64,000 nt of DNA from Legionella steelei. Its GTDB lineage: Bacteria > Pseudomonadota > Gammaproteobacteria > Legionellales > Legionellaceae. The stretch lies in assembly GCF_001468005.1 (NCBI RefSeq), contig NZ_LNYY01000019.1:2043070-2107069 (forward strand), given 5' to 3'. The notes under the pieces were generated by a model. The model had not been told where the DNA came from. It worked only from the letters and a program-made list of their open reading frames with translations, and ran no database searches. The position numbers were made by a program, and so were the translations under genes. Below, one piece after another: positions 50,112-58,699 of the stretch (its first letter is position 1; each line of letters starts with the position of its first letter).

Positions 50112-50684
50112 TTAATGAATATACTGGAAAATTTTAACCACTTTATTTACACCATTAACTCGGCGTGCCGCATCAACAGCAAGCGCTGCCTGGTGATCAT
50201 TGACGATGCCCATGAGATAAACCACTCTATTTTCTGTGACCACGCGGATAGAGCCTGATTCAAGTCCTTTTTTAGCCAGCAATGCAGTACGAACCTGACT
50301 GGTAATCAGACTGTCTTTTGAACGGGCGGTCAGAGGTATGGGGTAGCCAACCGATATTTCATTGTAAACACGATGCACACCTGGGCCCCCGCGTGCAATT
50401 TTTTCAGCCAAATTACGTAAAGACGGCGTAGGCGTTTGTCCGACAAGCAATACAACACGGTTAAAACTAGTCACAATAACGCGGGAATCACTAAACTGAC
50501 GGTTAGTTACTATTGATTTATGAATGACATGAAATAATCGAGCGTCGGCTTCCATTGTAATTACGCCGCGTCGATCATAAACCATTCCAGCAACAGCACC
50601 TGTTACAACAGCAGCAACACATCCTGTTAACAGGGAGGCGACCAAAAGAAAAGCAATCGATTTTAATCTAAATTTAAAACTCAT
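50112..50684 (-). CDS. dolP: Division and outer membrane stress-associated lipoprotein DolP
   Basis: 190 residues from the ATG at 50684 (GGGGT 8 nt upstream), nearly the E. coli DolP length of 191; an in-frame start at 50723 would precede the signal peptide with a useless extension. Signal AFLLVASLLTGC with lipobox LTGC. Two BON domains (ARLFHVIHKSIVTNR..VVLLVGQTPTPSLRN and ITSQVRTALLAKKGLESG..RVVYLMGIVNDHQAA). It follows diaA as in E. coli (yraO-yraP). Supports outer-membrane integrity at division sites. Confidence 0.9.
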   Translation of the reverse strand: MSFKFRLKSIAFLLVASLLTGCVAAVVTGAVAGMVYDRRGVITMEADARLFHVIHKSIVTNRQFSDSRVIVTSFNRVVLLVGQTPTPSLRNLAEKIARGGPGVHRVYNEISVGYPIPLTARSKDSLITSQVRTALLAKKGLESGSIRVVTENRVVYLMGIVNDHQAALAVDAARRVNGVNKVVKIFQYIH

Positions 50685-50688
50685 TTTT

Positions 50689-51291
50689 TTACCCCAAAAC
50701 CTGACCAAACAATGATTGGTCAATTAAATCACAAAAGCAATGTAAGATGAACAGGTGCATTTCCCTAATTCGCGCCGAATTATCGGATGCAACACGCAGC
50801 TCAATATCCTCGGGACCCAAATGATTGGCAAGCACCCCTCCATCTCGGCCACTTAAGGCAACCGTATCCATTCCGCGTTCATTTGCGGCATGAAGCGCAT
50901 GCAACATGCTGTCTGAATTACCTGATGTAGTTAATAAAAGTAATACATCATTTTCTTGTCCAAATGCCTGAATTTGCCGTGCAAAGACTTGGCTGTAATG
51001 ATTGTCATTTGCAGAAGTGCTTAAACTGGTTGCGTCGGTACTCAAATTAATTACGGGAAGCGCGGGTCTTTCTACTTCAAATTGATTCAACATAGCACTG
51101 GCAAAATGCATGCAGTTAGCACTTGAGCCCCCATTTCCACACAATAATATCTTTCCATCCGCAAGCAAACAATTCACTAAACGTTGCCCAGCTTTGGCAA
51201 TCGCATCAGATAAAGAATCAGCGAGGGCTATTTTGGCTTCTATGCTCATACCAAATAAATGCCTTACTCGTTCTTCCAGTTGTACCGTCAT
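50689..51291 (-). CDS. diaA: SIS-domain protein DiaA (GmhA-like)
   Basis: 200 residues (E. coli DiaA 196). SIS fold: ILLCGNGGSSANCMHFASAMLNQFEVERPALPVI, then LLLLTTSGNSDSMLHALHAA. In E. coli DiaA binds DnaA and promotes ordered initiation at oriC. GmhA, the heptose isomerase, is the closest look-alike, but the gene order yraN-diaA-dolP favours DiaA. It begins after a REP element separating it from yraN, so it may have its own promoter. Confidence 0.86.
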   Translation of the reverse strand: MTVQLEERVRHLFGMSIEAKIALADSLSDAIAKAGQRLVNCLLADGKILLCGNGGSSANCMHFASAMLNQFEVERPALPVINLSTDATSLSTSANDNHYSQVFARQIQAFGQENDVLLLLTTSGNSDSMLHALHAANERGMDTVALSGRDGGVLANHLGPEDIELRVASDNSARIREMHLFILHCFCDLIDQSLFGQVLG

Positions 51292-51316
51292 ATCAAACCT
51301 CTATCACTTATTTTTT

Positions 51317-51387
51317 GTAGCCTGGGTGAAGCAAAGCAGAACCCGGGGCTTCCTGGTACATTTTCTCCACACCTTCACCCAGACTAC
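51317..51387. repeat. REP-like palindrome, paired copy
   Basis: GTAGCCTGGGTGAAGC at the left and CTTCACCCAGACTAC at the right form a hairpin in the 116-bp gap between yraN and diaA, within an otherwise co-directional gene cluster. The right arm has a G-to-A change in the core. Confidence 0.7.
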
Positions 51388-51407
51388 AAAAATATTTACT
51401 CTGTTAA

Positions 51408-51767
51408 TCAATAATCTGCACCAAACGCATCCTTTATCCAATTAATGGTCGCTGATGTGCCATCAATACTTACAACATCAAAACGAAGGGCAAATTGGTC
51501 ATACTTTTTATGTTTCAGCAAATAGTATGTAGCCGTCTTGAGTATTTTCTGCTTTTTTGCATAAGTAACACTGGCAATGCCGCCACCAAACTGGGCGGAT
51601 ACCCGTGAACGAACCTCTATAAAAACCAGTTCTTCCTGATCACGCATAATTAAATCAATTTCGCCCAGGCGGCAACTGTAATTTTGCGTCATTAACTTAA
51701 GTCCTTGCTTTTTTAAGTATGCTAAAGCCTTTTCCTCAGCAATGCGTCCTTTCTCTTGAGTTATCAA
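51408..51767 (-). CDS. yraN: YraN family protein (UPF0102, Holliday-resolvase-like fold)
   Basis: 119 residues. The nuclease-fold core is LGEIDLIMRDQEELVFIEVRSR, with the E-x(n)-E-V-K/R-type residues of the family. The start is read as TTG at 51767, directly after the lpoA stop (TAATTG), so translation probably depends on coupling to lpoA. No nuclease activity is established for the family. Same order as E. coli lpoA-yraN. Confidence 0.88.
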   Translation of the reverse strand: MITQEKGRIAEEKALAYLKKQGLKLMTQNYSCRLGEIDLIMRDQEELVFIEVRSRVSAQFGGGIASVTYAKKQKILKTATYYLLKHKKYDQFALRFDVVSIDGTSATINWIKDAFGADY

Positions 51768-53612
51768 TTACACGGTCTCACCCAAAGAATGGACAAGTCC
51801 TTGTTTGAACTGTCCCCACTCCAATACACGTGCCACCTGTTGCGATGGTTTGAGATATAAAATACCATCTCCATTATGCGATTGATCTGCTGGGAATAAC
51901 ATCAATTGGTTCAATTGGGTTGCCAAAGTATAACTGTCTATTCCTAAAGCATACAATCGATTATAACTGTTAAATTGTTCTGGCCAATTGCGTGTACCGG
52001 CCTGATGTGCGAAAACCCAGGGGATGTCACAGAAAATGATTCCATCAAGATCTTTATCTTTCAATGGATTAGCACTACCACCATACACGCTGGCCGTAGC
52101 ATAGACAGGAACATCCCCCGCATAATAATAATTGAGCAGCGGCATAATTTGCCGTGCTTTAGACGGATAGGCTAACAGAAAAATCATATCAAAATCTTGC
52201 CTGCGACTAATAACCGGTTGGATTTTCAGTCCTAATAATTCTCTTATTTTTTTCTCACGTTGCTGGCTGTTGCTGATTTGCAGAAAATCTTTCATTTTTT
52301 TATTCAAATCATCATTTGCAGCATATGAAAAAGTATCCACAACACGTCCACCACTCTTTTGCCATTGTTGCGTAAACGCGTGAGTGACTTCCTTTCCCCA
52401 ATCAGTACCAGGCGCAATAATCAATGCACGACTATATCCTTTATTTTTTGCTCTGAGCGCAACCTGAATCGCTTCATTTACCGGTGAAAGGCCAAATGAA
52501 TAAGAGTTTTCCTGGATATTGGCATCCGCATCATTTAATAACAGGGTAGGGACAGGGTGGGCTAATGCCGCAACTACTGCTACCTGTGATTTTGTTAATG
52601 GTCCCACAACATAATCCGCCCCTTCATTAAGCGCAGTTTGATACAAAGAAGCCACATCACCTTTACTGGTATCATAAGTTTTTACCTGCATGGAGGTCTT
52701 GTTATTATTCTTATATGCTGCCATAAATCCATCGCGTACTGCGGTTCCTGGTCCTTGTAACGCGCCACTTAAAGGAAGCAAAAGCGCAACCTGTTTCGGC
52801 TGAGCACGTATTTTATTGGCAATTGAGTCTAATGGATTAGGCAAAATATGATTTGCCGGATGCTCATTAAAATGAGATTGCCACTGATCTAAAGCAGCAA
52901 GCAAAGACTGTGGATTATCTCGATACTTGCGTGAAATTAACGCGAGCTGTAGCCAGCCTTGTAACACAGATTGATCAGATGCTTTAGTAGCCAAAGAATT
53001 TAATTCAGTTTGTGGCATATGCGTTAAAGTTAACCAAAGTATACGGCGATTATTGGCTTGACTCTCGTCATCAACCAGCAATGACTCAAGTTTGATACGC
53101 TCATTAATGGACTCCAATGGCTTATCAGTACCACGATAAGCTTGTGCCAATAACTCATGAAATTGAATCTTTTGGTATAGAACAAAGTCATCACGCTCCG
53201 TAATACTGGCTAATTTATTTAATGCCGTTTGTGGACGGTCGCGAATGAGATCAATTTGTGCCAACAAAAGATTTTTTTCATTCTTAAGTGTCGGTGTTAA
53301 ATCTGTAGTCTGTGCTAAAATAGCAGCGCCTTGTCGCCATTGACCTTCTGAAATCAAATGACCCGCTGCGAGGAGTAACGATTGTTGCTTGTCACTGCCT
53401 TCTTGATTTTTGGCTTGTATCAGGTAACTTGCGGTAGATTTAGAATATGGGTTTGCTATTTTTTTCTTCTCTACTTTTGGTGCAGTTACGGGTATAGGTG
53501 TTGCCATTTCAGGCGGGTTAACTGCTGTAGTACATTGACAAAGAAAAAGGGTTGATGTCAGTAAAAAAAATGCGCGAATTTTTATTGTTTTAATAAACAT
53601 ATTTTTAGACAT
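51768..53612 (-). CDS. lpoA: Penicillin-binding protein activator LpoA
   Basis: 614 residues. Outer-membrane lipoprotein that activates PBP1a. The signal peptide ends in STLFLCQC, a slightly unusual lipobox (LFLC with Cys at about 25). The N-terminal TPR-like helical domain (about 60-255, LIQAKNQEGSDKQQSLLLAAG onward) is followed by a Leu/Ile/Val-binding-protein fold (QVALLLPLSGALQGPGTAVRDGFMAAY to the end). The start may be Met1 or Met5. It is divergent from rsmI with only 30 bp between, and upstream of yraN, exactly the E. coli arrangement. Confidence 0.92.
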   Translation of the reverse strand: MSKNMFIKTIKIRAFFLLTSTLFLCQCTTAVNPPEMATPIPVTAPKVEKKKIANPYSKSTASYLIQAKNQEGSDKQQSLLLAAGHLISEGQWRQGAAILAQTTDLTPTLKNEKNLLLAQIDLIRDRPQTALNKLASITERDDFVLYQKIQFHELLAQAYRGTDKPLESINERIKLESLLVDDESQANNRRILWLTLTHMPQTELNSLATKASDQSVLQGWLQLALISRKYRDNPQSLLAALDQWQSHFNEHPANHILPNPLDSIANKIRAQPKQVALLLPLSGALQGPGTAVRDGFMAAYKNNNKTSMQVKTYDTSKGDVASLYQTALNEGADYVVGPLTKSQVAVVAALAHPVPTLLLNDADANIQENSYSFGLSPVNEAIQVALRAKNKGYSRALIIAPGTDWGKEVTHAFTQQWQKSGGRVVDTFSYAANDDLNKKMKDFLQISNSQQREKKIRELLGLKIQPVISRRQDFDMIFLLAYPSKARQIMPLLNYYYAGDVPVYATASVYGGSANPLKDKDLDGIIFCDIPWVFAHQAGTRNWPEQFNSYNRLYALGIDSYTLATQLNQLMLFPADQSHNGDGILYLKPSQQVARVLEWGQFKQGLVHSLGETV

Positions 53613-53642
53613 TGAATAAGCAATAACGCAAGAGGATAAACC

Positions 53643-54500
53643 ATGACAAACTCACTAGCAACAGGCATAGGAACTCTCTATATCGTTGCAACTCCAATAG
53701 GAAACCGTGAGGACATTACCTTTAGAGCATTAGAAGTACTTAAATCAGTTGATTTTATTTTAGCGGAGGACACCCGCCATTCCATACAGCTACTCAGTGC
53801 TTTAGGAATAAAAAAAAATCTTGAATCACTGCATGCGCATAATGAAAATGACAAAAGTAAACACATTATCGATGAGCTTTTAGCAGGAAAATCGATTGCC
53901 TTAATTAGTGATGCAGGCACCCCATTAATTAGTGACCCTGGATTTTTATTAGTTAAATTAGCCAGGCAGCAACACATTCCAGTTGTGCCTATTCCTGGGG
54001 CTTGTGCATTAATTACTGCACTTTGTGCAGCAGGCATTCCTTGTGATTCTTTTCTTTTTTTAGGATTTCTTCCGGCAAAACAGCAAGCACGGAAAAGCAA
54101 ATTGCACGCCTTGCGCACCGAACCACATACTTTGGTTTTTTATGAATCAACACATCGTATTCTTGAATGCATCACAGACTTAAGTGACGTTTTTGGTGAA
54201 ACAGGTGAGATGGTTCTCGCCAAAGAATTAACCAAAACGTTTGAACGTTTTATTACAGGTACGATAATGGACGTTAAAAATTGGCTGTTGGCAGAGCCAG
54301 CACATGTTAAAGGTGAGTTTGTTGTGCTCATCCCTCCTCGTCCCGTGGTAGCTGAACCAGATGCTCATGAAAAACTACTTTCCGTGTTGCTGAGTGAGTT
54401 ACCTCTGAAACAAGCAGTAACTATTGCCTGTAAGCTCAGTGATGGCAGTAAAAACGAATTGTATGAAAAAGCTTTAGCGATAAAAAACAAATCAACGTAG
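53643..54500 (+). CDS. rsmI: 16S rRNA (cytidine(1402)-2'-O)-methyltransferase RsmI
   Basis: 285 residues (E. coli 286). A SAM-dependent tetrapyrrole-methylase-fold enzyme that 2'-O-methylates C1402 in the ribosomal P site. Landmarks: LYIVATPIGNREDITFRALEVL, DFILAEDTRHS, ISDAGTPLISDPGF, VVPIPGACALITAL, and HTLVFYESTHRIL. The C-terminal helical part (LLSELPLKQAVTIACKLSDGSKNELYE) is usual. It faces lpoA across a 30-bp gap that must hold both promoters. Confidence 0.96.
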   Translation: MTNSLATGIGTLYIVATPIGNREDITFRALEVLKSVDFILAEDTRHSIQLLSALGIKKNLESLHAHNENDKSKHIIDELLAGKSIALISDAGTPLISDPGFLLVKLARQQHIPVVPIPGACALITALCAAGIPCDSFLFLGFLPAKQQARKSKLHALRTEPHTLVFYESTHRILECITDLSDVFGETGEMVLAKELTKTFERFITGTIMDVKNWLLAEPAHVKGEFVVLIPPRPVVAEPDAHEKLLSVLLSELPLKQAVTIACKLSDGSKNELYEKALAIKNKST

Positions 54501-54586
54501 CTTAGGCGCCTTGTATCCCAGATTACGCTAGGCTAATCCAGGATACAGTACTGTAATGGAGAGACCCCTCATCACACTTGGGATTT

Positions 54587-54790
54587 TAAGTATTAGGTAA
54601 TTCGTTGACAAAAATAGTTCAATAACCGTAGGCTGGGCTGCTAAGCCCAGCATGTAACAATGCCAATTTATGAATATGATGAGTAAGTTACTTGTCAAAT
54701 TGAGATTATCGTGATGACTTTCATGATGAGCATTTTGAAGGGTAAGAATTAACTCAGCAAACGCTGGACTTAACAGCCCAGCCTACACTT
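54587..54790. repeat. MITE-like interspersed repeat, copy 2 (inverted relative to copy 1)
   Basis: Same element as at 853-1055 but in the other orientation. Left end TTAGGTAATTCGTTGACAAA, then CGTAGGCTGGGCTGC; right arm CAGCCCAGCCTAC near 54774-54786. The interior reads as the reverse complement of copy 1 with scattered changes. It fills most of the 348-bp gap between the convergent rsmI and 538-residue genes; nothing else is seen there. Confidence 0.65.
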
Positions 54791-54848
54791 GCTAAAGTAC
54801 TGCGATGACAGATCCCTTGTGGCACTCGAGATGGCGTAACTACATTAA

Positions 54849-56465
54849 TTACGCAAAACAACAGCTTCTTTCATTAACCTCAATTGCCTCATCCTTGTAG
54901 ACTACTGTACCCTCTATAATAGAACCATCTTCATCAGGCTTTTCTAAAGCTAACTGCGCTTCTTTTTTGCTCTTATGCTGATCATAAGCATGATAAATTT
55001 CATAACCTAGATACAGCGCAGTTAAAACAATCGCCGCCGGCCAACATACCGCAAAAGTGGCAATGATAAGGGTAGGCATAACCGTATTTTTGACCATCGT
55101 AAAAATAAAATCATTATACGCTGCTTCGTACTCTTTAAGTGCGAATTGCAGATCTTTTCCAGTGCTTTTAGCATCATCTAAGCGTAAGCTTTTTTCTTGG
55201 AGTTTCGAATAAGCATCCGAAGAAAGATACATCGCGACAGCAAGAGTACAAACAAAAAAGCAGGCAACAGCGATTCCTGGCCCTGTAAACAATAGCGAGG
55301 CAGTAAATCCAAGCATCAATAAAGCCGCTGCAGCCGCGGTAAAATAAAAAGTTGCCTGTTTTGTCTGCCAGCCAATTTCCAGTTCTTTAAGTTGCAGTTC
55401 GAGCATTTTTTTATGCTGCTCTATATCCAGCCCTTTGAACTTCTCTGGGTGCTTTTTGAGTTCTCGCAACTCATTGTCGTATTGCTCTTTCTTTGTTAAA
55501 TACTCCTGTTTTGCTAAATGACATTTATATAAAGTCATGCAAACGTCAAAGCCTAAAAAGATGGCAGTTATAATCCCCGCAGTAGGATCTGGGATATGCG
55601 TAATGTGATTAAAATTAGTAATAAAGTTTACTGTTGCCCATACTAAGTCATTCGCAAAATTACAATGACGCTTATAGAGTTCAAATTTAAACCGCTCAAG
55701 CGCTGTAGTTTTATCCTTTTCCTCTGCCTCTGTTGGAAACCAAGTGTGGCGAACTAAATGACCGAAATCTATCGCAAAGCGCATTAAAAACAAGCCCACA
55801 CTAAAATAATTCAGTACACCATTCGGTGCTTTAATAAAATCAATTATTTTCTGAGCATCGGTATGTGTCCCGAGAATTGCATCCAACTTTTCAAGAATTT
55901 GTAGCTCTTTTGCTAAAGTAAAACCCGTAGTTAGGGTGAGACGGCAAAAAACCCAATACACACGACATAAGTTTGCATAAGCCACATAATCACGAATTCG
56001 CGATAAATGTGCGGGCGCAGTCCATAAATTCTCAAACCCCTGGGCAAAACTCTTTTTTAACGATTCGATAAAATCGTCTTCCTTCTTAGCCTCTTCTTTC
56101 GCTTTTTTCTTAGTTTCTTCTTGCTTTTTTACTATGTGTTTCTTAATTTCTGCCTTCGCATCCTTATATTCCTTTTCTTTAGCCTGATGTGAATACGCTT
56201 TATAAAAGTTTTCCAAAAGAGTCGCACAATAGTAACAATAGATCCAAAACGCTTTATTATTTTTATCTCTCTGTCGTTCCAGCACAGCAAACATTTGGCT
56301 GAATTCTGCCTCAAGCGCTTTTTGGTTTTCTAATAAAAAAGAATAACCAAGTCCATCTGCTCGTCTTTCAAGGTCCCCAAGATTTTTAAACTGTTTATCA
56401 TGAAGTTGCGTAAAAAACTGAAACTTATCATTACTAACCGCCTCATTTTGTTTTGAATAAGCCAT
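54849..56465 (-). CDS. Unknown membrane protein ending in a CaaX-like box (effector candidate)
   Basis: 538 residues. The N-terminal 150 residues are coiled coil with a Lys/Glu run (KKQEETKKKAKEEAKKEDD). Membrane-like segments occur near 370-425 (FYFTAAAAALLMLGFTASLL and GIAVACFFVCTLAVAMYL) and 455-485 (LIIATFAVCWPAAIVLTALYLG). The last residues are RSCCFA, so the final four, C-C-F-A, fit a CaaX box of the farnesylation type. Several Legionella effectors are known to be prenylated by the host. No signal peptide. Whether it is secreted is inference. Transcribed alone. Confidence 0.65.
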   Translation of the reverse strand: MAYSKQNEAVSNDKFQFFTQLHDKQFKNLGDLERRADGLGYSFLLENQKALEAEFSQMFAVLERQRDKNNKAFWIYCYYCATLLENFYKAYSHQAKEKEYKDAKAEIKKHIVKKQEETKKKAKEEAKKEDDFIESLKKSFAQGFENLWTAPAHLSRIRDYVAYANLCRVYWVFCRLTLTTGFTLAKELQILEKLDAILGTHTDAQKIIDFIKAPNGVLNYFSVGLFLMRFAIDFGHLVRHTWFPTEAEEKDKTTALERFKFELYKRHCNFANDLVWATVNFITNFNHITHIPDPTAGIITAIFLGFDVCMTLYKCHLAKQEYLTKKEQYDNELRELKKHPEKFKGLDIEQHKKMLELQLKELEIGWQTKQATFYFTAAAAALLMLGFTASLLFTGPGIAVACFFVCTLAVAMYLSSDAYSKLQEKSLRLDDAKSTGKDLQFALKEYEAAYNDFIFTMVKNTVMPTLIIATFAVCWPAAIVLTALYLGYEIYHAYDQHKSKKEAQLALEKPDEDGSIIEGTVVYKDEAIEVNERSCCFA

Positions 56466-56882
56466 GGCAACCTCACAAAAAATACACAGGGAGTTTTATT
56501 TCTACGATACGGTATCATTTGGTTTTTCTTTTGACAAGAATTTTTTGTTTGTTTTTTTATCACAATGTTTCAAAACGGTAAAAATGTTTCAAAAAAGTAA
56601 AGAAGTGGTAAGTAGTAATGCATCAACCCATTTTTTGATTAAAAAAAAGGAGGCTCTACGAAGTGTGTGTCCATGTACTGAACGTTATGGCGAAGCAGTG
56701 CGTAGGATTAAGAGGTGGATTAAAAAATTATTTATTGAACAATAACTTACTTTTAAAACTGATGAGGCATTTATTGATGGCACAAAGAAACAGAGATTGA
56801 ACTCATACTCTTTTGATGGTACAGGATGTGATTTAAATCGTGTAACAATTTATCACACTAAGTTCGATGGAATTAAAACGAA
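56466..56882. other. Intergenic region with possible small ORF
   Basis: 417 bp between two minus-strand genes. A plus-strand frame from the ATG at 56584 could encode about 53 residues, ending with a cationic amphipathic segment (RYGEAVRRIKRWIKKLFIEQ) at 56745. Inside it a strong AAGGAGG (56647-56653) precedes a GTG at 56663 in another frame (about 44 residues). Near 56565-56600 a 19-bp tandem near-repeat begins ATGTTTCAAAA. Neither frame can be called a gene with confidence. Confidence 0.3.
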
Positions 56883-57224
56883 TTAGCCTTTATTTAACAA
56901 AGACATTCCCATATTTATGCCTTGGTCAAGCATATCTTCACCTTCATCTACTAGTGATCCCATTTGATTCTGACTCTGATCCTGATTCTGTTGTCCACCA
57001 TTTCCATGGCTTTGAAAAACATCATTTACCTCGTCGGGCAACATAGATGTGGCTATCTGCATAGGATCTAAATCTGATTCAGAAGGAGCACTCATTGATA
57101 AACTTTGGTCATCATCAGAAGATTGGTCATCTCCTTGTTTTTGTAGCAAATTTTCAGCACTTTTCACCATATTTTCAGCATCATCGGCTAATTGTGTGGC
57201 TACTCCTTCGGCTATCTGGGCCAT
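56883..57224 (-). CDS. Small acidic low-complexity protein, unknown
   Basis: 113 residues from the ATG at 57224, preceded by AAGAGG 8 nt upstream; a longer frame to 57248 has no ribosome site. The N-terminal helix (IAEGVATQLADDAENMVKSAENLLQK) is amphipathic. The middle is a run of Asp, Ser and Gln (GDDQSSDDDQSLS, GGQQNQDQSQNQM), and the end is helical (LVDEGEDMLDQGINMGMSLLN). Very acidic, no Cys, no membrane segment. No family recognised. It lies just downstream of mnmE. Confidence 0.6.
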   Translation of the reverse strand: MAQIAEGVATQLADDAENMVKSAENLLQKQGDDQSSDDDQSLSMSAPSESDLDPMQIATSMLPDEVNDVFQSHGNGGQQNQDQSQNQMGSLVDEGEDMLDQGINMGMSLLNKG

Positions 57225-57334
57225 AATAAATACCTCTTTTATAAGCACCTACATTAAGAATAGCACAAATAATAAACACCCTGAATTTATCAATACATTC
57301 AGCTCCCATTGAGGGCCTCTCAATATCAATAAAT

Positions 57335-58699
57335 TTATTTACCAATACAAAAACTGGAAAAGATGCGTCCTAATAAATCATCGGAACTGAATTCGCCGGT
57401 GATTTCACACAAACATTGATGTGCTTGGCGTAAATCTTCTGCTAATAATTCTCCAGCACGATGTTCAAGCAGTTGTTGTTGGCCAATAGATAGTATATTT
57501 TTTGCCTCATCTAATGCTTGTAAGTGACGTCTTCTTGCAAGAAAGTGTCCTTCGCTCGGTTGATAACCTACAACTTGTTTTATTAGTTGTTTCAGTCCAT
57601 CAACTCCTTCTCCTGATTTTGCAGAGATATAGACGCTATGATCCTGTATTTGCATAGTGTGTCCTAAGGTATCAATTTTATTGAACACGGTAATAATAGG
57701 AACTTCCGAAGGTAGTGCAGACTTAATTTCTTTAGTTAAATGATGATGCTGTTCCAAATCATTCACATCAACAACAAGTAATACACAATCGGCTTTCTTT
57801 AACTCTTGCCACGCTCGTTTAATTCCCTCTTTTTCGACTACGTCATTAGACTCACGCAAGCCCGCAGTATCAATAATGTGTAGCGGGATGTCATCCAATA
57901 GAATATGTTCACGCATCACATCACGCGTAGTACCTGCAATTTCAGTCACTATGGCTATGTCACGTCCGGCCAAACAGTTGATTAAAGTTGATTTACCCGC
58001 ATTAGGTTTCCCTGCAATCACTACTGATAAACCTTCGCGAAGGATAACACCTTGATTTGCTTGAGCACGTATTGCTTCTAATTCAGTTAAAACAGCATGT
58101 AACAAATGTGCAACTTTACCGTCATTGAGGAAATCAATTTCTTCCTCTGGAAAATCAATTGCAGCCTCTACATACAAGCGTAAATAGATAATTTTTTCAT
58201 TTAATTGATTAATTTTATTTGAAAATTCACCTTGTAATGATTTTAAAGCCATGCGTGCTGCCGTTTGCGAACTGGCTTGAATTAAATCAGCGATTGCTTC
58301 AGCTTGCGTCAAATCAATTTTATCATTTAAAAAAGCGCGTTCAGAAAACTCCCCTGGTCGCGCCAAGCGTGCTCCAAGTTGAATGCAGGCTTTGGTGAGC
58401 ATATCGAGAACCACAGGAGAACCATGCGCTTGAATTTCAACAACATCCTCGCCAGTAAAAGAATGTGGTGCTTTGAAATAAATCATTATCCCTTGATCAA
58501 TTAAAGCATCGAATTGTTGGGATTCTTCTTTCTTTGACAATGAATAAAAGGAACAAAAAGTCGCCAAACGAGGTTTTAATGTCTTATTGCCATTAAGAGA
58601 AACAGCAGTGGAGTATGCTTTTGGTCCTGATAAGCGGATAATTCCTACCCCACCTCTTCCAGGTGGGGTAGCTATAGCAACTATAGTTTCTGTAGACAT
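57335..58699 (-). CDS. mnmE: tRNA uridine-5-carboxymethylaminomethyl modification GTPase MnmE
   Basis: 454 residues (E. coli 454). With MnmG it modifies U34 of certain tRNAs. The N-terminal formyl-THF-binding domain has [22 protein letters not shown]. The inserted G domain has [16 protein letters not shown] (G1), [12 protein letters not shown] (G2), DTAGLRES (G3) and FNKIDTLG (G4). The C-terminus ends in FCIGK with the conserved Cys. The start directly follows the yidC stop, the usual gammaproteobacterial arrangement. Confidence 0.97.
   Translation of the reverse strand: MSTETIVAIATPPGRGGVGIIRLSGPKAYSTAVSLNGNKTLKPRLATFCSFYSLSKKEESQQFDALIDQGIMIYFKAPHSFTGEDVVEIQAHGSPVVLDMLTKACIQLGARLARPGEFSERAFLNDKIDLTQAEAIADLIQASSQTAARMALKSLQGEFSNKINQLNEKIIYLRLYVEAAIDFPEEEIDFLNDGKVAHLLHAVLTELEAIRAQANQGVILREGLSVVIAGKPNAGKSTLINCLAGRDIAIVTEIAGTTRDVMREHILLDDIPLHIIDTAGLRESNDVVEKEGIKRAWQELKKADCVLLVVDVNDLEQHHHLTKEIKSALPSEVPIITVFNKIDTLGHTMQIQDHSVYISAKSGEGVDGLKQLIKQVVGYQPSEGHFLARRRHLQALDEAKNILSIGQQQLLEHRAGELLAEDLRQAHQCLCEITGEFSSDDLLGRIFSSFCIGK

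Noticed and set aside
54501-54848. RNase P RNA gene (rnpB) after rsmI
   Set aside because: The gap is filled by the MITE-like repeat and shows none of the conserved rnpB core sequences.
56464-56745. 93-codon plus-strand frame
   Set aside because: The first 40 codons overlap the divergent gene's start region and are Phe-rich noise; only the last 53 codons might be real, so it was recorded as a possible ORF, not a gene.
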